A DNA stretch of 62,805 nucleotides from NCBI GenBank assembly GCA_002887195.1, contig PJAB01000020.1, positions 1 to 62,805 on the forward strand. The letters run 5' to 3'. Numbering within the stretch: position 1 is the first letter of the stretch; the number at the start of each line of letters is the position of its first letter. This DNA is from Chrysochromulina parva. Lineage: Eukaryota > Haptophyta > Prymnesiales > Chrysochromulinaceae. Shown here piece after piece: positions 45,044-54,566 of this stretch. A program made the position numbers and the translations under genes. The notes beneath the pieces were generated by a model, which was not told where the DNA came from, searched no databases, and worked only from the letters and a program-made list of their open reading frames with translations.

Positions 45044-46437
45044 TCAGTCATCCACATCCTCCTCGGGTGAGAACTGGGGTTGCCTCATCCCGCCATCGAG
45101 GGACATGCGCTGGTGGTTGGCGAGGAGCCAAGTTTGGTACTCCGGACTCTTGAAGAGGCTCTGCAGACCCTGGTCAGTAGCGATGCGCCCTTGCGTCTCA
45201 TACTGTTCCTGCGTGAGATACCGGCCGCTGGCCGTCGGCGGGCGGTACCACGACGGTGCACGCTCGGGCCTTCGTGCGGTCAGGTGCTGCCAGAGCGGCT
45301 GCAGTGGCGAGAGCAGCACGCTCGCAGGATGATACAGCGCCGCACCGAGAGAGAGCGTCAAACTCAAACTTCTCGAAAAGGGACCGAAATAGAGGAGGAT
45401 GAGCGAGGTCAACTTGATCATATACGCCACCAGGCTGCACTCGTACATCGGCGGACGGCCACCCTTCAGCCGCCAGAACTCGTACGCCAGCCCCGCGCAG
45501 CCGAAGACGAGGAAGTAGGCGAGGATGTACCTGAGGAGCAAGGCAGGAGGTGCAAGGCAGGAGGTGCGGTTCGACTCTCATCATGCGTACTCTCATCATA
45601 CGCACGCGCGAGCGCAGCGTGCGGCGTGTGGCTGTGCGGCGCGCACGGCCAATGTTCCCCTAACTCGATCTTGACCATGTCCCACACGTATGCCCCGACA
45701 AGGCTGCTCACACCCGCGGCATATGTGATGTACTTCCCGACGCGGCCTGTGCGCGAGCTCAGAAGCCAGAGAAGGAGGATGATGGAGAAGATCATGAATC
45801 CCGACGTCCACGAAGCGTAGTGGAAGAAGGTGGACTCGGCGAGCAGATCGGCGTACATGAAAAGCACCGCGCCGAGGAGCACTAGCGCGGGCCCCATCCA
45901 CAAGCGCATCTCCGCCTCCCCTTTGAGTGGGCCGCTGCGTTGCCATTTGATGTTGACCTCCTCCTTCGAGCAATTGCCGGACTTCAGCGCGACGCACGAC
46001 GTGCCGAACGGCGACAGGTTGACGAGCTTGTCCTTAACGTTTGAGAAGAGGCTATCGATCGACTCGCCGAATAATTGTGAGAATGGCTTATCTTTGTTGA
46101 GGGCATCGATTGCTCGCTGCTCGATTGAAGCCGGGTTGTTGAACCTGATCAGATCCACCAACCACGTATCATCCGATGCAATTCTGATCTCCGTCGAAGT
46201 ACATGTGCTCGTTACGTGCAGCTTTTGCACGTCAAAGAGCTGCAGCATACTGCCCGTACAAGTCTGCCAGCTGAGCAGGGGCTGGTTTTCCACGCAGTAG
46301 ACGTACGTGTCGGACGTCAAATTGATGTTTGGGTAGTTGCAATTGCCTCCCTCGTTCTTACACCATACTGTCTTCGTCTTGTCGGCGGCGACGAGGCCAA
46401 GAGCCCCGAATAACACGAGTAAGGTCGCGCGCACCAT
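45044..46437 (-). CDS. NEMP/TMEM194-like nuclear-envelope membrane protein
   Basis: 425 aa in two exons, 45647-46437 and 45044-45530. A signal peptide (VRATLLVLFGALGLVAA) is followed by a luminal domain with paired cysteines. Then come at least five membrane segments beginning LWMGPALVLLGAVLFMYADL, the block that identifies the NEMP family, with SGFMIFSIILLLWLLSSR and YITYAAGVSSLVGAYVWD. Exon 2 supplies YILAYFLVFGCAGLAYEFW and a soluble tail. NEMP proteins sit in the inner nuclear membrane and support nuclear-envelope stiffness in animals and plants. Unspliced reading gives a frame that lacks this continuation. Confidence 0.85.
45531..45646 (-). other. intron of the NEMP-like gene
   Basis: 116 bp, GTGCGC...CTCCTCAG, phase 2, joining EHWP to YILAYFLV. 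Contains two internal tandem pairs (ATGATGAGAGTACGC and CACCTCCTGCCTTG), so it too is partly built of short duplications, though of a different sequence from the CTCTGATGGC introns. Confidence 0.75.
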
Positions 46438-46592
46438 TTTCGTTCTTCCCGCGACACTTCACACAAATCGGCTCTCGCGGGGGGAAACCGCTGTGCAGGA
46501 GGTTTTGTTTCGCACGTTCAGCATCTACTTCAGGGAGAATGAGAGGAGGCGTGTAGAGCCCTCTCTTCGGACGGCACCGCTGTAAGACAGTG

Positions 46593-48056
46593 TTATGCCT
46601 TCCTGCGCACGCGCTTCCACGACATGCTCCCGAAGTCGAGCTTGAGCATTACGTGGCTGAGCGTGCCGTCTTCCTTCGACTCAGTCGAGAGGACGATCTC
46701 ATGCGTGCCGGTCCGGCCAGCATCCTGGCGAAAGAAGGCCACGACGAGCGCCAGATCATCGGCACCGAGGCCGCGCAGCGCATCCCTAAGAACCTCGGGC
46801 ACTGCCTCGGGCAACACCGCGTCGGCAAGTGGTGGCGCGGGTGGTGGAGCAAAGGCCGAAACTAATGGCGACGTCGCCGTTTGTACCACTTGTGCTGGGT
46901 GGGGTTGTGGCCGCGGCAGTGGCGGCGGCAGCGGCGGCGGGATCCCAAACGGGGCGGTCAAGCCAACGCCCTCCTCGCCGCCCACTAGCACGCCCGCGTC
47001 CGGTGTGATAGATCCAAAGGCGGACGATGCCGTTGCTGCCGCGTCCAGTTTGGGCTTCTTGGCTCTGGGCTCCTTTGGCTCCTTGGGTTCAAGTTTGGGC
47101 TTCTCCTTCTCGGTTTCTGCCTCCGCTGCCTCCTTCTCTGCCTTCTTCTTGGTTTCCATGGCCTCCTTCTCGGCCTTCTTCTTGCCCTCAGCCGCCTCCT
47201 TCTCTGCCTTCTTCTTGGTTTCCATGGCCTCCTTCTCTGCCTTCTTCTTGCCCTCAGCCGCCTCCTTCTCTGCCTTCTTCTTGGCCTCCATGGCCTCCTT
47301 CTCTGCCTTCTTCTTCGCCTCTGCGGCCGCCTGCAGCTTCGTCAGCTCTTCCACATCAACCATCATCACCTTCGGCTTCTCTTTCTTGGCCTGGCCTGGG
47401 CCCGTCGAGAGCCCTGAGGCGCGCCCCAGCGTCACGGGACGGGCGGCGCGCGCGCTCAGCAGGATTGACGGCCTGTCCGCCTCCGAAGAATCAGCGCTCG
47501 CGCGAGAGGTGCCAACTGCGGATGAGTCGGCATCCGTTCTGGTGCCGGCCGTGGTAGACGCCGTCGCGGCGAAGATGCCGGAGGAGGAGGCCGCTGGCTC
47601 GGCAAGCCGGAAGTCGGTCTCGAGCGATGCGAGCGCAACCGGGCTGACTTTGAAATGCTCGCCTGCCGAGGCAGGCTGGTCGCGCAGCAGGGTGAATGCT
47701 AGCTCGGAAGAGCGCAAATGCTGAACAAAGCTGCCTCCCTGCGATTCGGTCTGCGGCCGCGCGACGACGGTGGCGACCTGGCGGGCAACATGGAGCAGCC
47801 CATCGGTATCGGCGAGCACCACCCCTGTTGCGCGGTATTGGTCGAGCACCGTGGCTAGCAAGCGCACCCACTCATCTTCATGGGCGTGGGCGTGCTCCAG
47901 CACTGAGCGCAGGCCCATAGCGTCCTCATCGGCCCACGCGCGCCGCGGCAGGTGGAGCAGGCGCACGAGAAGCCGCGTCAGCTCCATCGCGCCGAGCGTC
48001 TGCGCGCTCGCCAGCTCGGCGGGAGTGGGCGCGATGCCCCAATCGACATTCGACAT
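46593..48056 (-). CDS. NELF-A-like transcription-elongation factor candidate
   Basis: 487 aa from ATG 48056. The N-terminal helical region contains LLVRLLHLPRR followed 25 residues later by EDEWVRLLATVLDQYRATG, which lines up with the NELF-A N-terminal block (LHLPRR, then D-x-WV and a Tyr/Phe-x-x-TG). A central EHFKVSP and KVMMVDVEEL sit where NELF-A has its KHF and short Asp-Leu motifs, and the last 75 residues (EVLRDALRGLGADDLALVVA, HVMLKLDFGSMSWKRV) match the C-terminal conserved end in spacing. The middle holds a coiled, Lys/Glu/Ala tandem repeat (EKEAMEAKKKA units) and Pro-rich stretches. NELF pauses RNA polymerase II. The call rests on weak but ordered similarity. Confidence 0.55.
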   Translation of the reverse strand: MSNVDWGIAPTPAELASAQTLGAMELTRLLVRLLHLPRRAWADEDAMGLRSVLEHAHAHEDEWVRLLATVLDQYRATGVVLADTDGLLHVARQVATVVARPQTESQGGSFVQHLRSSELAFTLLRDQPASAGEHFKVSPVALASLETDFRLAEPAASSSGIFAATASTTAGTRTDADSSAVGTSRASADSSEADRPSILLSARAARPVTLGRASGLSTGPGQAKKEKPKVMMVDVEELTKLQAAAEAKKKAEKEAMEAKKKAEKEAAEGKKKAEKEAMETKKKAEKEAAEGKKKAEKEAMETKKKAEKEAAEAETEKEKPKLEPKEPKEPRAKKPKLDAAATASSAFGSITPDAGVLVGGEEGVGLTAPFGIPPPLPPPLPRPQPHPAQVVQTATSPLVSAFAPPPAPPLADAVLPEAVPEVLRDALRGLGADDLALVVAFFRQDAGRTGTHEIVLSTESKEDGTLSHVMLKLDFGSMSWKRVRRKA

Positions 48057-48252
48057 ATCTCGACGCAGAGTTTCAGGCTGACGTTTATTGGCGCAGACGT
48101 GCGCGCTTTCAGAGTACGGGTACCGGTAGAAAGACACCGGGGGGAGCCGGGACACAGCTTTCGTCGCCTCGTCTACGAGCCGATCCGGAACTTGCGCCAA
48201 AATTGATCTTTCGCCAATTCGCGCCGCGTCGGGCAGCATCTCCGAAGGTGGC
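48057..48252. promoter_or_regulatory. divergent promoter region with the dispersed element
   Basis: Separates the divergent NELF-A-like and ankyrin genes by 196 bp and holds dispersed-element copy 5 (48118-48155). No TATA box is obvious. Confidence 0.4.
48118..48155 (-). repeat. dispersed CCGGTAAAAAG element, copy 5
   Basis: GGGTACCGGTAGAAAGACAC followed by CGGGGGGAGCCGGGACACA. On the minus strand it precedes ATG 48056 by about 60 bp, in the same relation as at 39.4 kb. Confidence 0.85.
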
Positions 48253-49179
48253 ATGTTGTTGGGCACGAAGCCCTTCACGCCGGAACACGACGGCTCCGTC
48301 AATATCCAAAATCCGCCCACACGCGCGCTTCCGAAGGGCTTCGAGGGCGCCACGGAGATGGGCAAGGGCGGTGGCACGCTCACCCAGCTCAAAAGCGAGC
48401 TGCACATTGCATGCTTCACGACCAACGTGGCCAAAGTGCGTTGCATTCTCGGCGCTGGAAACGCCACGAGCAATTACCACCGCGTCAATAGCATCGACAT
48501 GGGCAGCCCGCCGCTCATCTACGCCGTCCGAGTCAAGGCCAACACTGAGGCCGACGAGGCCAAGATTGCCGAGATCGCAAAGATGCTCATCGAGGCGGGC
48601 GCGGACGTCAACTACAAGCAATTGCCGAGCGAAGAGAGCCCGCTAATCCTCGCCTCGATCTTTTCGGGCGGCGTCGGCAAGGTGCAGACGGTGCGCACTC
48701 TCACCAAGGCGGGCGCGAACCTGCGTCAGCGCGACAAGCAACACCGGATGACGGCATTGCATTGGGCCATTACTTCCGGCTGGTTCAACGTCGTGGAAGC
48801 GCTCATCGAGGCGGGCGCGAGCTGCACCTCGCGCGGCGGCAAGGACAAACTCGATGCCCTTGAGATGTCGCGCCATCGGCTGCATCAGCTCAAGAAGGGA
48901 TCGGCCATACCGACGGGACCACGGGACGTAGAGACGCGTAAGGCGGAGCTCGAGAAGATGGTTGTTGCCTGCGAGGTGGGCGCGGTGGCGCGCAACCAGG
49001 AGAAGGCGGAGAAGAAAGCAGCGCGCAAGACCGAGAAGCGGGCATCGAGCTTGTTGGACGACGGCACTGAATCCGCGTTCGCCGAATCCGTATGCAACCT
49101 CGAACTCGGCGCGGACGAACACTCTCTACACGTACAGGCAGGCCATGTGTCTATGGGATTGACGCCACACTGGACCTAA
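48253..49179 (+). CDS. ankyrin-repeat protein
   Basis: 308 aa. Ankyrin repeats are readable at SPPLIYAVRVKANTEAD with AKMLIEAGADVNYK, SPLILASIFSGGVGKVQTV with LTKAGANLR, and TALHWAITSGWFNVVEALIE with AGASCTSRG, plus a degenerate first one. The C-terminal 90 residues are charged and helical (KAELEKMVVACEVGAVARNQ, EKAEKKAARKTEKRA). Protein-binding scaffold; partner unknown. No signal peptide. Divergent from the NELF-A-like gene. Confidence 0.85.
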   Translation: MLLGTKPFTPEHDGSVNIQNPPTRALPKGFEGATEMGKGGGTLTQLKSELHIACFTTNVAKVRCILGAGNATSNYHRVNSIDMGSPPLIYAVRVKANTEADEAKIAEIAKMLIEAGADVNYKQLPSEESPLILASIFSGGVGKVQTVRTLTKAGANLRQRDKQHRMTALHWAITSGWFNVVEALIEAGASCTSRGGKDKLDALEMSRHRLHQLKKGSAIPTGPRDVETRKAELEKMVVACEVGAVARNQEKAEKKAARKTEKRASSLLDDGTESAFAESVCNLELGADEHSLHVQAGHVSMGLTPHWT

Positions 49180-49991
49180 CCCGCGGGCGGGGGGCTTCGA
49201 CCCTGATCGGTACTTGCGTAAATAGTTGTGTATATAAAGTGGCGCAAACATATAGAGACAGTTAGAGGCGATTCATGTATTAAATTAGGGATATGTGCTT
49301 AAGGGATTGAATGGTATCCCGGATTGCACAGGTGGGACGGTACCCTCCGAATTGAATTGGAATTGCGCGCGCGTTTGGGTTTACGGGCTTTAGCCGAATT
49401 CGCTATCGAACGGGTGGGGGTCTCGGCGCTCGTGTAGCGCTAGCGGATCGGGACGCGGGCAGCCCCGGCCGCAGAACCGGCCCACATGTGGCGCCGAGGA
49501 CGAACGTGCAACGTCGAACGAGCGGGACCCGCCCACACCGTCTGAGGAGTCGGCAGAGGACCGGGCGTGACGCGACACGGCGTGTCGCGCGTCACCGAAT
49601 GTAACGAATGCGACTAGCTCGATCGAGAGTCGATATAGTATTTCTGAAATTTTCTATTTCGTTTACGCATAGACGGGACTCGCACACATTGTGGCATTCT
49701 TTATTATACACCGCGTCGAATCCATGGTCTGGCGGGCAGCAGACAGTGGTCAGTGCGCGGAACATTCAGCAATAAATGAAGACCGTCCCCTGAGACGAGC
49801 GAGATTCGCCGTTCACACAGTTTCAGGTGGCCCAGCCGCACCACCGCCTGTGCTGCGTATCTGAAGCTGATCTTCATGCTCAGCTCATCGATGGTACAAG
49901 GTGCCCTCGTGCAGAGGAGGGCCATGCGGGCACCCATCGCTAATGGTACAAGGTGCTGTCGCGTCGCTCGGTGCGTTGCGGCTGAGACAGC
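49180..49991. other. convergent spacer, no gene seen
   Basis: About 800 bp with relatively AT-rich patches (49200-49310, 49620-49700). GGTACAAGGTGC occurs twice (near 49892 and 49946). No gene supported. Confidence 0.4.
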
Positions 49992-51227
49992 TCAATAGAT
50001 TCGAGTCTTGTAGGTAATCGCTCCGTACGGCTTCACCTCCTCCGTCTTCTTGGACTGCACGGCCGCGAGCAACAAGCGCGAGCGAAGCGTGGCGTTGTTG
50101 TCGGCGCCGAGCGCGCGCTCGGTCGCATCCACTAGCTCGACCGCGTAAGGCTCGGCCGCGGCAGGCTGCCCGTCCGCGCATAGGCGGTGGACGAGCTTAT
50201 CGAGGAGGGAGATGGTCCAGACGTGAGCGTCGCCGTGGAGCTTGCGTACGATCTGGATCGCCTCGGGCAGCCGTCCGAGGTGCACGAGCAGCGCGGCGTG
50301 GCTCTCGGCCGCGTCGATCGAGTCGGGATGGCGCTCGCCGAGCACGCTCGCCGACGCATCACTGTACTCGCGCAGCAGTAGCAGCGCCTCAACCTCTGCG
50401 CCGCCCTGCCGGCGGAGCAGCTCGACGAGATTGTGGATCGCGACGAGCGTGTGCGGATGGCGCTCGCCGTGCACCTCGCGGCACAGCGCCACGTGCTTTC
50501 TCATCAGGGGCTCTGCCTCGTTGAGCTTGCGCTGCGCAGTGAGCACGTTGGCGAGGTTAGAAAGCGCGACGAGCGTCTCCGTGTGGTGCGCGCCATGCAC
50601 GAGGGACGAGTGGCGAAGGTCCTCACGGATGAGCGGTTCCGCGTCCTTGTGCCGTCCCTGCGCCAGGTAAATCTGCGCCAGGTTGGACTGGGCGGCGAGC
50701 GTCGACGCGTGCGTCGGCCCGAGCGTGAGCCTTGCATCGTCAAGCAGCGCGAGGCCGAGCGGCTCAGCGTCATCGTACTTGCCGGCATCGCGCAGGACGG
50801 CCATGAGGTTGGATTTGGCGCCGAGCGTATCCGGGTGGGCCGCTCCGAGCAGGCGCTCCGAGCACGCGACCTGCTCGCGGGCGAGCCCTTCGGCCTCTGC
50901 GAGCTCGCCGGCCTGGCGCAAGCACGCGGCGAGGTTGCCCATGGCGTGCAAGGTGCACGGCGATTTGGCGCTCGCGCCGGCTTGGCGGCTCTTCAGCACC
51001 GCACGGAAACCATTCACGGCGCTGTGCACGTTCCCGGCAGCGTGGCACCGGACGGCCATCCCATGCATGATCTTCAACACCATCTCGTCAGCCTCGTCCT
51101 CAAACGGCCTTCCGGGCAGCTGCGGCGGAAGGAGTGAGTGCGACACCGCGGCAAGGCGGGAAAGGCCACGAGAGCGCAGCGCAGCAGATAGGACTGGCGC
51201 ACGGCGTGCAAGCATGTGGACGACCAC
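49992..51227 (-). CDS. tetratricopeptide-repeat protein (kinesin-light-chain type), probably mitochondrial
   Basis: 411 aa. The first 30 residues (MLARRAPVLSAALRSRGLSR) are basic, hydroxylated and acid-free, the look of a mitochondrial presequence. About seven TPRs of the 42-residue kinesin-light-chain type follow, for example HPDTLGAKSNLMAVLRDAGK with YDDAEPLGLALLDD, HASTLAAQSNLAQIYLAQGR with HKDAEPLIRE, and HTETLVALSNLANVLTAQRK. Such arrays mediate protein contacts. No catalytic domain. It is divergent from the isocitrate dehydrogenase gene, which also carries a mitochondrial presequence; co-regulation would be inference. Confidence 0.88.
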   Translation of the reverse strand: MVVHMLARRAPVLSAALRSRGLSRLAAVSHSLLPPQLPGRPFEDEADEMVLKIMHGMAVRCHAAGNVHSAVNGFRAVLKSRQAGASAKSPCTLHAMGNLAACLRQAGELAEAEGLAREQVACSERLLGAAHPDTLGAKSNLMAVLRDAGKYDDAEPLGLALLDDARLTLGPTHASTLAAQSNLAQIYLAQGRHKDAEPLIREDLRHSSLVHGAHHTETLVALSNLANVLTAQRKLNEAEPLMRKHVALCREVHGERHPHTLVAIHNLVELLRRQGGAEVEALLLLREYSDASASVLGERHPDSIDAAESHAALLVHLGRLPEAIQIVRKLHGDAHVWTISLLDKLVHRLCADGQPAAAEPYAVELVDATERALGADNNATLRSRLLLAAVQSKKTEEVKPYGAITYKTRIY

Positions 51228-51674
51228 TGTTGGAAGATCTGCGGCATCCTCGTCCGGATATGAAAAGTCGAGAATCTTGGCGCACTTTTGACCTCTTTCT
51301 CCTGAATCATGCCATCATTCACGAGCACCGCTAAAGTTTATAACTCGACACCCAAGACACCGGACCGGCGTACATACGTGTGCGGTTACAACTAGCTCGG
51401 GGACCCCTGGACCCCCTTATCACAGCCATTTACTAGCACTCGATCTGCCGCGCCGGCCCGCCGGGCCGGGCCGCTTATAAACGCTTCATACAGTAGGGAT
51501 ACATGTACAGTACGAGTCTGTACAGAACCAACACGAGCAAATACAGAACGTCAGTGCAAACGCAGGCCACCCTGAAAATGACTCGTTGAGGGCAGATTTA
51601 TAGAGGGCAGACAAGTCCAAAAACTTGCCGATTTTGGGAAAATTAAGGGTTGACGAATCTCGACAACAATTTTG
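51228..51674. promoter_or_regulatory. divergent promoter region of two mitochondrial-type genes
   Basis: 447 bp between ATG 51227 (-) and ATG 51675 (+). No dispersed element and no CTTGA repeat. GGCGCGCCGGCCCGCCGGGC-like palindromes occur near 51450-51470. Confidence 0.3.
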
Positions 51675-54088
51675 ATGGCGACGTTGCTTCTTCGTGCCCC
51701 GCGGGCCCTCACGCGCTCGCCCGTGGTGTCCATCGGCGTCCGCGCGCTCGCCACGTACGCGCATCAACGCAGCCAGCACAGAGCGCCCTCCACCGCTGCC
51801 TGCGTGCGTGCGTGGCTGTCTCCCCTGACTCGCCATGATGATCCTGGACTGAGTGACCAATCGCGACTCTCGCCATTTGCAGCTCGAGCAAACCCAATAA
51901 GATCGTGTGGACGTACACGGACGAGGCGCCGGCGCTCGCTACCTTTGCGCTGCTGCCCGTCATAGAGCGCTTTACGAAGCCTGCTGGCCTCGCTGTTGAG
52001 TCCGTCGACATCTCTGTGGCAGGCCGCATCCTGTCGCAGTTCTCCGACCGCCTTAAGCCGGAGCAGCGCGTCGAGGACGAGCTCGCCAAGCTCGGCGAGC
52101 TCGCCAAGACGCCTGCCGCCAACATCGTCAAGCTGCCCAACGTGTCGGCCTCCATCCCGCAGCTCCATGCCGCAATCGAGGAGCTCCAATCCAAGGGTTT
52201 CAATGTGCCCAAGTACCCGTCGTCGCCCTCGACGGAGGAGGAGAAGGCGATCCATGCCAAGTACTCCAAGGTGCTCGGCTCCGCCGTTAACCCAGTGCTG
52301 CGCGAGGGCAATTCGGACCGGCGCGTCGCCGGCCCGGTCAAGGCGTACGCCCAGAAGCGGCCGCACAAGCTCGGCGCTTGGGATCCCAAGTCGAAGACGC
52401 ATGTGGCACACATGTCCGAAGGCGACTTTTTCGGCTCGGAGCTCTCGACGGCGGTCCCGACGGCCACCTCGGTGCGCATCGAACTTCACCCGGCCGACGG
52501 ATCGGCCGTGCAGGTGCTCAAGGCCGAGACGAAGCTGCAGGCGGCCGAGGTCATCGACGCGGCGTGCATGTCCGCCGCCCACCTACGCGCCTTTTTCGAG
52601 GCGTCGCTCACGAGCGCGAAAAAAGACAACCTGATGGTCTCGCTCCACCTGAAAGCCACCATGATGAAGGTCTCCGACCCCATCATGTTCGGCCACGCCA
52701 TCGAGATCTTCTTCAAGGATGCCTTCGCCAAGCACGGAGCTGCGCTCAAGGCCGCGGGCGCCAATCCGACCAACGGGTTAGGGGCCGTGTACGACACGAT
52801 CGCGAAGATGCCTAATAAGGACGCGATCATGGCCGACTTCGAGGCGGCCGCCGCGACCCGGCCGCCGCTTGCGATGGTCGACTCGGCCAAAGGCATCACA
52901 AACCTGCACGTGCCGTCGGATGTCATCATCGACGCCTCGATGCCTGTCGTCATCCGCGACTCGGGCAAGATGTGGAACAAGCACGACAAGCTCGAGGACA
53001 CGATGACGATCATCCCCGACCGTTGCTATGCCACCATGTACCAGGCCGTCATCGACGATTGCAAGGCGAACGGCCAGTTCAACGTGAGCACGATGGGCAG
53101 CGTAGCCAATGTGGGTCTGATGGCACAGAAAGCGGAGGAGTACGGCTCCCACGACAAGACCTTCGAGATCAAGAAGGCGGGCACTGTCAAGGTGGTGGAC
53201 AGTGGCTCGGGCAAGGAGATCTTTGCGCACAAGGTCGGCGTGGGCGACATCTGGCGCATGTGCCAGACCAAGGACGCGCCCATTCGAGATTGGGTGAAGC
53301 TAGCCGTGACGCGCGCACGCGCCACGAACGCCAAGGCTATCTTTTGGCTCGACGAGGAGCGTGCCCACGACCGCACGCTCATCGGCAAGGTGAAGGAGTA
53401 CCTCAAGGAGCATGACACAAAGGGTCTCGACCTCTCCATCCTCGCGCCGGTGCCCGCCATTAAGGCGTCGATGGCCAACGCGCGCGCGGGCAAAGACACG
53501 ATCTCTGTCACTGGCAACGTGCTGCGTGACTACCTGACGGATCTCTTCCCCATCATCGAGCTGGGCACCTCGGCCAAAATGCTCTCGATCGTGCCGCTGC
53601 TCGCGGGCGGCGGGCTGTACGAGACGGGCGCCGGCGGCTCGGCGCCGAAGCACGTGCAGCAGTTTGTTAAGGAGGGCCACCTGCGATGGGACAGCCTCGG
53701 CGAGTACCTCGCGCTCGCGGTCTCGCTCGAGGAGCACGCGTCGAAGACGGGTGACAAGCGCGTCCAGCTGCTCGCGGACACGCTCAACGAGGCCACTGGC
53801 AAGCTGCTGGACAACGACAAGTCACCGTCGCGCAAGGTGAAGCAGCTCGACAACCGCGGCTCCACCTTCTACATTGCCCTCTACTGGGCTGAGGCGATGG
53901 CGAAACACGACGAGAGCTTCGCGCCGATGGCAAAGCAGCTCGTCGCCAACGAGGCCAAGATTGTGCAGGAGCTCATTGATTGCCAGGGCCCCAGCGTTGA
54001 CATTGGCGGCTACTGGAAGCCTGACGTGAAGAAGTGCATCGCCGCGATGCGTGCAAGCCCCACCTTCAACGCCATCCTCGACATGTAG
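51675..54088 (+). CDS. monomeric NADP-dependent isocitrate dehydrogenase, mitochondrial presequence
   Basis: 761 aa in two exons, 51675-51754 and 51883-54088. Oxidatively decarboxylates isocitrate to 2-oxoglutarate with NADP. The mature part starts [19 protein letters not shown], as in bacterial monomeric IDHs of about 740 aa. Family blocks: [13 protein letters not shown] (substrate phosphate/Ser region), [61 protein letters not shown] and [20 protein letters not shown]. Exon 1 encodes a Arg/Leu/Ser-rich presequence ([19 protein letters not shown]) typical for mitochondria. Without the intron the two parts are in different frames. The family is bacterial in origin and patchy in eukaryotic algae. 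Confidence 0.95.
51755..51882 (+). other. intron of the isocitrate dehydrogenase gene
   Basis: 128 bp, GTACGC...TTTGCAG, phase 2, joining RALAT to [20 protein letters not shown] branch-point-like sequence lies about 55 bases before the acceptor. It is not repeat-rich, unlike the introner-like ones. Confidence 0.85.
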
Positions 54089-54566
54089 GCAGCTGTGTGG
54101 ACAAGAAGGTGGCGCCACAGGCTACGATATCCATGCCAATCCGAGCGGTATCCGAGCGTGTGGCTATAGGGGGGTGGCTGCAGAGTTTTGGCAGAGCACT
54201 CAACACTAGGCAGCGCGTATACCAGCACCGTCGCACGCGCGCGACAAGCGCGACTCGCGGAGCTCCACATCTGCTCTCGGTGCCGGGGCGCGCGGGTGCC
54301 GTTATAAAATTTGTGCGTTATAAAATGGAATGTGAGGTGATTGTGCTCCTCGCACAAAGCACAATTCAGCCACATACATTCAGTTCCGGGACAGCCTTCA
54401 TGATCCTGAACATACCGGCACCCGGTACGTTCACAGTTTCCGGTGCGCAATCGGGGGGGGGGGGGTAATCGGGGGGTGTGCGTGCAGGGTGTGCGCGGGT
54501 GTGCGGCACGGGCACATCTTGGGCACATCGGTGAGTGCTTGCGGCGAAGCGCGTGTGGACAGACAA
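54089..54566. other. spacer with poly-G tract
   Basis: Between two plus-strand genes. A G-run of 13-14 bases at about 54452-54465 and a second GGGGGG nearby; ACCGGCACCCGGTACG near 54414. No gene supported. Confidence 0.4.

Noticed and set aside
46624..47724. 366-codon plus-strand frame full of SFSAFFL repeats
   Set aside because: It is the reverse reading of the Lys/Glu/Ala repeats of the NELF-A-like gene.
48057..48473. N-terminal extension of the NELF-A-like frame
   Set aside because: It translates the dispersed element and overlaps the divergent ankyrin gene.
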